A stretch of 64,000 nt of DNA, from NCBI GenBank assembly GCA_946413585.1, contig CAMKLG010000003.1, forward strand, positions 31,500-95,499, written 5' to 3'. Source of the stretch: an uncultured Bacteroidales bacterium (GTDB taxonomy: Bacteria; Bacteroidota; Bacteroidia; Bacteroidales; WCHB1-69). The position numbers were made by a program, and so were the translations under genes. Of this stretch, positions 53,359 to 61,017 are shown piece after piece. How positions within the stretch are numbered: the first letter of the stretch is position 1; the number at the start of each line of letters is the position of its first letter. The notes under the pieces are model-generated. The model was not told the DNA's origin, did no database searches, and was given only the letters and a program-made list of their open reading frames with translations.

Positions 53359-56300
53359 CTACTGGAAGGCGTTTTCGCTCAAACCGTCGCCGCTGATGGC
53401 GAGGCGCGACATATAGGAGGGTGCCTCCTTGCCGAGGTACTTATCAACGTAAATCTTGGCGAGGTACTGACCCAACATGAAGCCGTGTCCGCGCATACCG
53501 ACCAAGAGGCCGTGCTCGGGATCCACAATGTAGCGCGGCTCGGTGTAGTAGCCCGCCCATGTGGCCTGGAAGCTGACATTCTTCAACTGCGGAATCCAGT
53601 CGATGAACATCTCCGCGCACACCTGCAAGAAGTCCTGCGTGTTGTATTTCAGCTCCTTGCCAGCCTGTTGCTGTTCAGTAGCAGGCGAAGCGCAGCCGAT
53701 AATCTGGCCTGTTTCAGCAAACTGCTGCCCATAAACAGCGGAAAAGCCTTTGTACTTCCGACGGTCGATGAGCATATCCAAAGAGTCGCCATCCTTACCC
53801 AACATCGGCAAACGATGCGTGATAAAGGCTTGGTGTTTAATGGGATAAAGACCAAGATACATACCCAACTGTTCCGCAAATTTGTTCGCCGAAGGCCCGA
53901 GGGCATTCACGAAATGCTCGCAATGGTACTCCACAAACTGTTTGTCGTGGGTCTTCACCAATGCCATGAAGCCCTTGGCGGTCTTCTGCACCTCCACGAG
54001 CTGGGTATCCTCCAACAGCACACCGCCACGCTCGATGGCGAGGTTGCGGATGTAGTGGATGGTGGGACCAGGCGTGGCCTGCCAGCAAGCATTGGTGATG
54101 CAGGCAGCCTGATAGGTATTGAGATTCGGGTTGAAGTAAGGCGAAACTTCCTTCACGAAATCTTTCTTATCAACCATGTAGCCGTCGCTCCAGCCGAGGG
54201 ATTTCTCCAATGCCTTGTAATTGGCCTCGTCGTGGGCGAAACTGACGTAACGGGTGGGTTTGTAATGGATGTCCGTCACCTTCTGGATAGATTCGAAGAT
54301 CGCGCGGTTATGTTCCGCAATATCAGCGATTTCCGGAACGGAGAAGCTCGGACGGCCGCCGCCGATGCAACGCCAGGAAGAGCCTCTCTCTGCATTGCAG
54401 AGCACCACCTTCTTGCCAGCTTCAGCGAAATAGCGGAACAGACCGCTACCTGTGATACCACCGCCCGCCACAAAGACGTCGCATTCGACCTTCGGGGTGG
54501 GATTTCCGTTGACATTCGTCACAAACTCAGCAGGTTGGTCGCTCGAACAGAGCTCGCCGATGTTGAGCTGTGAGGAGAGCGGACCGCGCGGGGTGGCGTC
54601 GCCAACGACCTCCACGCCATAGCCTGCGAGCAGCTGTTTCGCGCGCGGGATGCAACGCTTGCCGCGGCACGGACCCATACCCATACGCGTGATGTGCTTC
54701 AGCTCATCCACAGAGATGATCTTCTTGCCCTTCACCGCCTCCAACAACGTCTCAACCTTCACGTCATCGCAATGGCAGACGAAAGCAGGGTCATCCATTT
54801 TCTCGTCTAACTTCTGCCATTTCAGCGGCTTAGGATATTTTTCTTTCACAATGAAACCTGTGACTTGCATCAAATCATCACCGCTCAAGGTCAACGATTT
54901 CACGCGAGCCACATGCGTCTTGTTGTCGCCTTTGGTGATTTTCTCGATGATACCTTCTCCGATATTCTTGCCATTGTCGTCCACCAAATAGACCTCGGCG
55001 TTCTCTTCAGCTTCGTACTCGAACGGCAGGAAGAGCCAGTTCTTCGGGATGTTGTAGCCGAAGAGGGCCAGGCCCGGACAGTGGTTCACGCATTTCATAC
55101 AACCGATGCACTTTTCGTAGTCGATTTGTGGCACGCAGTTGGTCGCGGATTTGGTGATGGCGCCTTGCGGGCAGGCGAACGTACAGGGGTTGCAGGCGAA
55201 ACCGTAGAGACAGTCGGCCATGACGAAGGGTTTCTGCAAACGGTCGCCGGCGGGACGATTGGGCTTCTCTAATACGCGCACCGGATGTTGTTGGGAATCA
55301 GCGTAATCCTTGGTCACTGCCAGATAATCGTCGTAGTTGAAACGCACATTCATCGACTGGGCGATTTCCATAGCGGCCTGCTTACCGCGCAACACAGCGC
55401 AGGTGCCCTCGCCCACGCGGGTGGCATCGCCGATGCCGTAGGTGTTAAGTCCGAAGGTGACTTTACCTTTTTCAAGGATAAGATTGTCGGGTTTCAGACC
55501 GGTACAAATATTGATGAGATCAATGTCTTTGATGACCTGTTCCGTGCCAGGGACGGGTTTGAAATTCTTGCACTCGGCAATCACCGCGCCTACCACGCCA
55601 GTGTGGTCCTCGTTGGGGATGGCCTTCAGCAGTGTATGTGAGGTGATAATCGGGATGCCGAGACGGCGCACGCGGTTGGCCTGCACCGGGAAGCCGCCCT
55701 CGTGGTCCATTGCCTCTACGATGGCCACCACTTGCGCACCTGCCTGAACTGCCTGATAGGAAGTAAGATAGCCGATATTACCTGCACCAATGGTAAGGAT
55801 GCGCTTGCCGAGCAGCGTGTGTTGCAGGTTCATCATCTTCTGCACGACGGCGGCAGTGTAAACACCCGGCAAGTCATCGTTCTCAAAGACCGGCATAAAC
55901 GGGAACGCACCCGTACCAACCACCAAGTAGTTGGCATCCACGTAATAGATGCTGTTGTCCTCCATGTTCTTGACAGCCACGCGCTTGCCTTCGAGGATGT
56001 CCCACACCGTGCTGTTGAGTATGATGCCGGAATGGTCGTCGCCGGCCAGCGTCTTGGCGATGTCGAAACCGCGCATTCCGCCGTACTTCTGCTCCTTCTC
56101 GAAGAAGAAGAACTGGTGCGTCTGCATGTTGAACTGTCCGCCGATGCGGTCGTTGTTGTCAATGACGATGTTGGGGATGCCGAACTTGTTGAGTTGTTCG
56201 CGACAGGCGAGACCCGCAGGGCCGGCACCCACAATCACCACCTCCGTCTTATAGACCTTCGGGGCAGATTTCGCTTTGCAGCTTTCAGCGGTTGGCAGAA

Positions 56301-56589
56301 AGTCAGAGTTAATCTCCTCCACCTTTTTCACGCCATCGACGAGCGTGACGCAGATACGCTTCACCTCGCCATCAACGAGCATTTCGCACGCGCCGCACTT
56401 GCCGATACCGCAGTCCATGCTGCGCTCGCGGCCCTTCAAACTGTGACTGTGGATGGGAAAACCTGCCTGGTGCAGGGCAGCGGCAATGGTATAACCCTTC
56501 GCAGCCTTCACTTGTTGACCCTTGTACTCAAAGGTCGTGATCTCCCTTTCGGGGATGTCCAAGATAGGATGATGTAAAATCGGATACAT
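53359..56589 (-). CDS. Single-chain FAD/Fe-S oxidoreductase resembling fused HcnABC or sarcosine-oxidase-like subunits
   Basis: 1076 residues from the ATG at 56589; a TTG 39 bases upstream is less likely. Domain order: a Fer2_4-type [2Fe-2S] domain with C60, C65, C68 and C80; an FAD/NAD disulfide-oxidoreductase domain beginning VVIVGAGPAGLACR; two 4Fe-4S motifs (CNPCTFACPQG and CIGCMKCVNHCPG); a BFD-like [2Fe-2S] domain (CHCDD, then GPCRGKRC); and a C-terminal DAO-type FAD oxidase domain starting FVAGGGITGSG. Separate subunits of HCN synthase, opine oxidase and related amino-acid dehydrogenases carry these modules. Likely oxidises an amino or hydroxy acid and passes electrons along the clusters. 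Monocistronic. Confidence 0.82.
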   Translation of the reverse strand: MYPILHHPILDIPEREITTFEYKGQQVKAAKGYTIAAALHQAGFPIHSHSLKGRERSMDCGIGKCGACEMLVDGEVKRICVTLVDGVKKVEEINSDFLPTAESCKAKSAPKVYKTEVVIVGAGPAGLACREQLNKFGIPNIVIDNNDRIGGQFNMQTHQFFFFEKEQKYGGMRGFDIAKTLAGDDHSGIILNSTVWDILEGKRVAVKNMEDNSIYYVDANYLVVGTGAFPFMPVFENDDLPGVYTAAVVQKMMNLQHTLLGKRILTIGAGNIGYLTSYQAVQAGAQVVAIVEAMDHEGGFPVQANRVRRLGIPIITSHTLLKAIPNEDHTGVVGAVIAECKNFKPVPGTEQVIKDIDLINICTGLKPDNLILEKGKVTFGLNTYGIGDATRVGEGTCAVLRGKQAAMEIAQSMNVRFNYDDYLAVTKDYADSQQHPVRVLEKPNRPAGDRLQKPFVMADCLYGFACNPCTFACPQGAITKSATNCVPQIDYEKCIGCMKCVNHCPGLALFGYNIPKNWLFLPFEYEAEENAEVYLVDDNGKNIGEGIIEKITKGDNKTHVARVKSLTLSGDDLMQVTGFIVKEKYPKPLKWQKLDEKMDDPAFVCHCDDVKVETLLEAVKGKKIISVDELKHITRMGMGPCRGKRCIPRAKQLLAGYGVEVVGDATPRGPLSSQLNIGELCSSDQPAEFVTNVNGNPTPKVECDVFVAGGGITGSGLFRYFAEAGKKVVLCNAERGSSWRCIGGGRPSFSVPEIADIAEHNRAIFESIQKVTDIHYKPTRYVSFAHDEANYKALEKSLGWSDGYMVDKKDFVKEVSPYFNPNLNTYQAACITNACWQATPGPTIHYIRNLAIERGGVLLEDTQLVEVQKTAKGFMALVKTHDKQFVEYHCEHFVNALGPSANKFAEQLGMYLGLYPIKHQAFITHRLPMLGKDGDSLDMLIDRRKYKGFSAVYGQQFAETGQIIGCASPATEQQQAGKELKYNTQDFLQVCAEMFIDWIPQLKNVSFQATWAGYYTEPRYIVDPEHGLLVGMRGHGFMLGQYLAKIYVDKYLGKEAPSYMSRLAISGDGLSENAFQ

Positions 56590-56642
56590 GATTCTTGTTC
56601 TTATATTTTTGATTGTTGTTGATTCCAAAATTTTACAAGTTG

Positions 56643-56650
56643 CAAAAATA
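56643..56650 (-). promoter_or_regulatory. -7 promoter box for the large oxidoreductase gene
   Basis: TATTTTTG on the minus strand, 54 bases before the start at 56589. Confidence 0.6.
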
Positions 56651-56691
56651 GTTTTTTTTCAAACCGCCGTCAAGAAAAAATTTTTTTGCGG

Positions 56692-56787
56692 GGTTCGCCT
56701 GCGGCGAAAAGAGGTACGTCACACAGAAACCACAGAAAGCACAGAAAGGTTCGCCTGGGGCGAATAAAGATGTGTCACACAAAAGGT
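56692..56787. repeat. Direct repeat of about 40 bases with TTCGCC palindromes
   Basis: Copies at about 56692-56731 and 56748-56787 share GGTTCGCC(TGC or TGG)GGCGAA and GTCACACA. TTCGCC and GGCGAA form palindromes at 56694-56708 and 56750-56764; a third copy lies at 59351-59365. Between the copies is a CACAGAAA triple repeat. The second copy contains the rhuM stop codon. This marks the left edge of the accessory region. Confidence 0.75.
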
Positions 56788-57665
56788 ACCTCAGCTCCTA
56801 TTTCCATCTTGTTGAACGCGAACAATTTCTTTCCCAGGTCCTTGAGCGATGCGCCGAGGTGATAGACCGTGTCGTCGATAATGAGAAAGCGGTCGTGGAA
56901 GCGGTCGCATTCCCTGGCGGTCACAGGCGGGTACTGCAGGTTGTGCCGTTCGATGTCCAAGGATAGCGTTTCTGTAATACGCCGCGTGACAATCTCCGCC
57001 GTTACACCATCTACTCGTTTGGCCAACATCAGAAGCACCGAATCGTCGATATAGTTGTCGATGAGGACGATGCGTCTTTTTGCGGAACGAATCAGGTCGG
57101 AAGCGAGAGTGTAGGCATCGAAGATCTGGCCGTCGAAGAAGATGCCTTCCACAGGCGGCAGGGCGGTTTGCACGAAGAAATCAACCTTGTTCTCAAGGTT
57201 GTGGATTCGTTCCGCATGTTCCTGCAGTTGCGTATTTATGCGTTGTTCCACATACTGGACACGTTGATTGATGGCGTATCCACGAAGGAGATAGTCTTTC
57301 AGTACGGATGTTGCCCAACGTCGGAACTCAATGCCTCGCTTTGATTTTACGCGATAGCCGACCGATAGTATCATATCAAGATTATAATACTCCGTCTGAT
57401 AATTCTTGCCATCGTCGGCAGTTGTCGCAAATTTTGCGACAACTGGAAAACCGGCCAATTCTTCCTTTAAAGCATTGTTCACATGTTTGCCGATAGTCTT
57501 CTTGTCTCTGTTGAACAAGGTAGCCATTTGTTTGCGGTTCAACCACACCGTCTCACCCTCTATACGCACTTCCAATCTGATGCTGTTGTCCGGTTGGTAG
57601 AGGATAATCTCACCAGTTTTCGTGGTTGGCTGTTCGTTCTCTGCTGTTATTTCATTTTGCTTCAT
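56775..57665 (-). CDS. RhuM-family protein with a C-terminal phospholipase-D-like segment
   Basis: 296 residues. The N-terminal two thirds match the RhuM family: GEIILYQPD, VRIEGETVWLNRKQMATLF (helix-turn-helix-like), YNLDMILSVGYRVKS and FRRWATSVLKDYL. After a coiled-coil-like linker (about 145-165) comes ILIDNYIDDSVL, then HDRFLIIDDTVYHLGAS, whose H-D-R--I-D pattern resembles a degenerate HKD phospholipase-D-like motif. RhuM proteins are common in mobile and accessory DNA; function is unclear. ATG start; promoter in the shared module at 57702-57830. Confidence 0.82.
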   Translation of the reverse strand: MKQNEITAENEQPTTKTGEIILYQPDNSIRLEVRIEGETVWLNRKQMATLFNRDKKTIGKHVNNALKEELAGFPVVAKFATTADDGKNYQTEYYNLDMILSVGYRVKSKRGIEFRRWATSVLKDYLLRGYAINQRVQYVEQRINTQLQEHAERIHNLENKVDFFVQTALPPVEGIFFDGQIFDAYTLASDLIRSAKRRIVLIDNYIDDSVLLMLAKRVDGVTAEIVTRRITETLSLDIERHNLQYPPVTARECDRFHDRFLIIDDTVYHLGASLKDLGKKLFAFNKMEIGAEVPFV

Positions 57666-57701
57666 AAGATTTTTTACTTTAAATTTTGATAATTCCAGAC
57701 C

Positions 57702-57830
57702 GCAAACCTACAAAATCTTTTCAAGGAAATCAAAGGCAAAATTAATTCAACTTATTAAAAATCAAATATATAAAAATGACATTTTTCAATATAAAAGTTG
57801 CAGGTTTCGGGATAAAAGTTGCAAAATTGT
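57702..57830 (-). promoter_or_regulatory. Shared upstream regulatory module, copy 1 (rhuM-like gene)
   Basis: About 130 bases, roughly 80-85 percent identical by eye to 59029-59156. Minus-strand -7 box TAGGTTTG (57703-57710) with a TTTG about 20 bases further upstream fitting -33, and two direct ATAAAAGTTGCA units (about 57791 and 57812) further upstream as possible operators. Confidence 0.7.
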
Positions 57831-58378
57831 TAAAATCACACAGAGACAAACATGCACCTACATGGAGCGGACCAGCTGGTTTTTTGGAAGAATTTGGCTG
57901 GGGTGACGGAGATTCCGCCGGCTCCTGACGTCGTCTGCGGAATGGTGTGCCGCACATGGAGTGAAAAAAAGGGAACATGAGCGAACCGCCATTCCGCCGC
58001 TCACTCCGTTCGCGGCGGAACCTCCATCGGTCAACGGTATACATCTCGGCAGTATACCCGGAGTTACCCACGTAACGGGCGGTTGAGCACAGATGGTAGA
58101 TGGTAGAAAGTAGATTGCAAAACAAAAAAAGCCCTCCCGAGTTTCCCAAAAGTCTCAAGTCTCAAGTCTGTCAACTGTCAACTGTCAACTGTCAATTGCA
58201 AATGTTTTGCATGCTCATGCACCTATCTGGAATGCCCGATACAGATATCTGGATTGGACCACGAACATAACTGGGGAAAATCGTTTGCAAACAAAAGTCA
58301 CCGGTGACCAGTCACCAGGTAGCTGCGTCGCGAGCCTGGTAACCGGTAACCGACAGTGAACGGGGTGAGCGACGGAAC
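57831..58378. other. Gene-less accessory stretch with short repeats
   Basis: No convincing gene in about 550 bases. Contains CCGCC-rich palindromic bits (GTTCGCGGCGGAAC near 58007), the CAACTGT tract at 58150-58199, two TATCTGGA direct repeats near 58231 and 58247, and a GGTAACC doublet with CACCGGTG near 58300-58350. Probably decayed mobile DNA. Confidence 0.6.
58150..58199. repeat. AAGTCTC and CAACTGT tandem tracts
   Basis: AGTCTCA units twice, then GTCAACT (CAACTGT) three to four times in tandem, seven-base periodicity. Non-coding. Confidence 0.85.
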
Positions 58379-58987
58379 CTACAGCTCCCCTTTGTCGTTC
58401 ACTATTCGTTTCAATAGCTCCAGTTCGCGTTTCAGTTGAGCAATTTCATCGTCATTCTCTCGCTTCACCGTGTGTTTGAGTTTGAACATGGCAAGGTTCA
58501 GTTCTACGGAAGTCTCACTGCTTTGAATCGGCAGATTGTCCGCCAGCAGCTCCGCCGCCAGCTGTCCACCACGTTGCATCAGCGATTGCTGCACCGCTTT
58601 GTCATCCTCATGTTGCGACACTTCGGCTATCACCTGAGCGAGTTCACGCAATTTCGCGTAAGCTTCCACAATGGCGATGGTGGTCTCCACAGCTTTGGGG
58701 CTTTTCAGGATTGTGGCCAACATGTACAACCCTTTTTCCGTAAAAGCTTTAGGGTTTTGTCTGGTCATTTGATAATTTGTGGTCGAAATTTTCGACCGCA
58801 AATCCGCAAATTCTTGATTGTCAAGCTGAAACACATATCCTTCCGGAAACTTCTCTGGATTGTTGGCGACCGCCTCGTTGATTCTCTTGGTTTGTACCCC
58901 ATAGAGTTCTGCCACATCGGCATCCACAATAACCTGCTGGTTTCTCAAGGTGATCATCTTGTCTTCTACATCTATAATATTCGTCAT
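58379..58987 (-). CDS. ORF6N-domain protein
   Basis: 202 residues. The N-terminal ORF6N domain is clear: ITLRNQQVIVDADVAELYGVQTKRINEAV, followed by NPEKFPEGYVFQL and FTEKGLYMLATIL. The C-terminal part is helical and ends in a Leu/Lys/Glu heptad-like coiled coil (about 165-200). ORF6N domains are DNA-binding-related modules of phage and mobile elements (KilA-N/ANT class). Start ATG at 58987; its upstream region is the second copy of the module shared with the rhuM-like gene, so the two are probably controlled alike. Confidence 0.9.
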   Translation of the reverse strand: MTNIIDVEDKMITLRNQQVIVDADVAELYGVQTKRINEAVANNPEKFPEGYVFQLDNQEFADLRSKISTTNYQMTRQNPKAFTEKGLYMLATILKSPKAVETTIAIVEAYAKLRELAQVIAEVSQHEDDKAVQQSLMQRGGQLAAELLADNLPIQSSETSVELNLAMFKLKHTVKRENDDEIAQLKRELELLKRIVNDKGEL

Positions 58988-59028
58988 AACAGTTTAATTT
59001 AAACAATAAAAACATTAAATTTTAGGCA

Positions 59029-59156
59029 GCAAACATACAAAATCCTTTCAAGAAAATCAACGGCAAAAATCAGTTTAACTTACTAAAAATCAAATATATA
59101 AAAATGATATTTTTCGGTGTAAAAGTGGCAGGTTTCGTGATAAAATTGGCAAAGTG
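59029..59156 (-). promoter_or_regulatory. Shared upstream regulatory module, copy 2 (ORF6N gene)
   Basis: Counterpart of 57702-57830. -7 box TATGTTTG on the minus strand (59030-59037), TTG at matching -33 distance, and variant ATAAAA(T/G)TGGC units upstream. Conserved core includes AAAAATCAAATATATAAAAA. Confidence 0.7.
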
Positions 59157-59511
59157 CAAAAAAAGTGCAGAAATAATGGCACGTGTGTATCGGGAGATCT
59201 GGGTGGAATTTTTGAAGAAAAACTTGGAAAGTTAGCAGTTAGTAGTTAGCAGTTGGTGTGCGGAGAAGATTGAATGCGTAGGAGCATCCGCTTCCAAGCG
59301 TATGAAACGGTGATGAACGGTAAATTGCGATTGTTTTGTGGGTTTCGGGGTTCGCCTGCGGCGAATGGTGGGTGGGCGAGCATCTCGAAGAGATGCGACA
59401 GCTCTACAGTCTCATCACCTCCACTGGCACGGCGCTGTCCATCAGCCTGATACAGGTGTCGGTGGCGTGGCGGTTGACGCCGGTGTGTGCCATGGAGGTA
59501 CGTGACAGCGG
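59157..59511. other. Gene-less stretch with repeat fragments
   Basis: Contains a GTTAGCAGTTAGTAG tract (59230-59256), the third TTCGCC palindrome (59351-59365) and, from about 59404, a repeat shared with 60660-60761 and 63820-63880 (core GCTGTCCATCAGCC). No gene seen. Confidence 0.6.
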
Positions 59512-59655
59512 TTACGGACGGAGCTGGCGACGGAAGGAGAGGTCGTGACGGAGGACATTCTCAGCCTTGCGAATTTCCTCGTCGATTTCGGAAAGACGGC
59601 AATGGGCTCGTTCCCGTATCCCTCCCAAGCCCGTCAGGGCTTCCATCTCCGTGGC
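59512..59655 (-). pseudogene. Decayed C-terminal gene fragment, copy A
   Basis: On the minus strand the frame ending TAA at 59512-59514 encodes a helical tail (RLSEIDEEIRKAENVL, then RHDLSFRRQLRP) that matches copies at 60762 and 63457 at the amino-acid level. Upstream it runs into hairpin-repeat sequence instead of a real N terminus. Protein family not recognised. Confidence 0.5.
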
Positions 59656-59680
59656 TCGAGGACGTTCCCGACCGCGCCCT

Positions 59681-59720
59681 ACATATTCCGCCCGATACCC
59701 GTTCACTACATGGTGAGTTT
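59681..59720. mobile_element. Isolated IS21-type terminal repeat fragment
   Basis: ATTCCGCCCGATACCCGTTC plus CACTACATGG, matching the ends of the IS21 remnant at 59895-60547. Probably a relic of another copy or a rearrangement. Confidence 0.55.
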
Positions 59721-59894
59721 CAATTTTGCCAACCAACGGCTATAGTAAAGCTGTCGAGAAGGGGTAAGGTTTTGCACTTTTCAGTGTCCTTCCAAGTTTC
59801 TTCCAAGTTCCTTCCAAGTTCCTTCCTGTGAACTTCTTGTATTCGATTATTTACAATGTCCTTTAGAAAGGGTATAGCGTATCTATAGAGTATT

Positions 59895-60547
59895 ACATAT
59901 TCCGCCCCATACCCGTTCAATCGGCAACTGGCGGTGTGATTTTTCCGGCGCATACCCGTTCACTACATGGAGAGTTTCCATTATCTTTGTACTGATAACA
60001 AAAACAGTGCAAAAATGGCAGGAACAGTAAAAGAGATGAGAGCATAATCAAGCAAGTGCTGCTACTGAAGCAGCAAGGAGAAACGAACCGCGGCATAGCC
60101 CGCAAGTTACCAATCAACAAAGGGACGGTCAACGGCTACATGCGCGTTATAGCGTTTAATGGATGGCGGATCAACGACCTGCTGAGGAAGGACGACCCGG
60201 AACTGGAGCGCATGTTCCATGCCGGCAGAACCGTCATCATCAACGGACCTACCGGAACCGGGAAATCCTATCTCGCCTGCGCCCTGGGAGACCGCGCCTG
60301 CCGTGAGGGTGTCAAGACACTTTACTTCACCATGAACGCTCTCATCGAGAGCCTTAGACTGGCCCACCTTGAAGGACGAGAGAGCAACTTCCTTCGCAAA
60401 CTCGCCTCCCACGGCCTGCTCATTATCGATGATTTCGGAATGGCCAGACTGGAGGGGCAGGCTCAGCACGACTTTGAGCAAATTAATGAAAACTCTTCCA
60501 TGCAAGTGAACGGGTATCATCGGAATTGCTGAACGGGTATCATCGGA
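59895..60547 (+). mobile_element. IS21-family insertion sequence remnant
   Basis: The left end has two CATACCCGTTCA units (about 59908 and 59951), and the right end two inverse GAACGGGTATCATCGG units (60508 and 60531). IS21 elements carry such multiple transposase-binding repeats. The inner pair extends to about 30 bases of inverted similarity (CTACATGGAGAGTT against AACTCTTCCATG). The interior holds only a deletion-fused istA'-'istB fragment, so the element is inactive. Confidence 0.8.
60015..60532 (+). pseudogene. Deletion fusion of istA N terminus and istB ATPase (IS21)
   Basis: The ATG at 60015 (MAGTVKEM) would be IstA, but a 2-base insertion near 60039 causes a stop. In the next frame QVLLLKQQGETNRGIARKL continues as the IstA helix-turn-helix. 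From about FNGWRINDLL the frame is IstB: Walker A GPTGTGKSYLACALG and Walker B LLIIDDFGMARL, ending prematurely in the IS right end. So most of istA, the istB N terminus and about 100 C-terminal IstB residues are missing. TATCTTTG near 59982 is the likely old promoter. Confidence 0.85.
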
Positions 60548-60761
60548 CACGACAATGTTTCGGCAATCCGTTGAATATGAATTCCCTCCGGGGATTTGAA
60601 CCCGCGCGTGGGCATCCGCTACAGATAGGCATCCCCTAACGGGGATGAATAACCCCGCTCACCAGCGCCTCTATCGGCACGGTGCTGTCCATCAGCCCGA
60701 TGCGGGTGTCGGAGGCGTGGCGGTTGGAAGCGGTGTGGGACAGGGAGGCGCGTGACGGCGG
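60548..60761. repeat. Composite repeat unit with GTNA hairpin, copy 1
   Basis: Shares with 63706-63880 the series CGACAATGTTT, GCAATCCGTTGAATATGAA, GTGGGCATCCGCTACAGATA, hairpin CATCCCC-TAAC-GGGGATG (60630-60647) and GCTGTCCATCAGCCCGATGC. No gene. Confidence 0.75.
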
Positions 60762-60992
60762 CTACGGACGGAGCAGGCCACGGAAGAAGAGGTCGTTCCG
60801 CAGAGCCTCCTCCACATGGCGGATGTCCGTATCGATTTGCCGCAAACGGTGCTCGATTTCCTCGTCAGAGTGACGGGCATCGGTGAGGGCGTTTAGCTTC
60901 TTTTGGGATTTGCAGAATTCCAAACTGTTGTTGCGAATTATGGAACCGCTGGGAGATCGGAAGAAAAGTAGCTGAGAAATGAGATGCCAATG
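60762..60992 (-). pseudogene. Decayed C-terminal gene fragment, copy B (longest)
   Basis: Minus-strand frame of about 76 codons, without a start codon, ending TAG at 60762-60764. The sequence looks like real protein: SQLLFFRSPSGSIIRNN, then KKLNALTDARHSDEEIEHR and LRQIDTDIRHVEEALRNDL, ending LLRP. The last 30 residues match copies A and C. The family is unknown to me. A TGA stop lies directly upstream, so it is a truncated remnant. Confidence 0.55.
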
Positions 60993-61017
60993 TCACTTTT
61001 TCCTCAATCATCAAATG

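Noticed and set aside
53320..54573. 417-residue open frame opposite the large oxidoreductase
   Set aside because: It is the antisense shadow of a gene with clear Fe-S and FAD motifs; its translation has no domain signal.
58150..58199. CRISPR-like array
   Set aside because: The repeats are seven-base tandem units without spacers, and there are no cas genes.
60590..60650. tRNA-like sequence (GGGATTTGAACCC looks like a reversed T arm)
   Set aside because: It does not fold into a cloverleaf, and it recurs at 63741 as part of the composite repeat.
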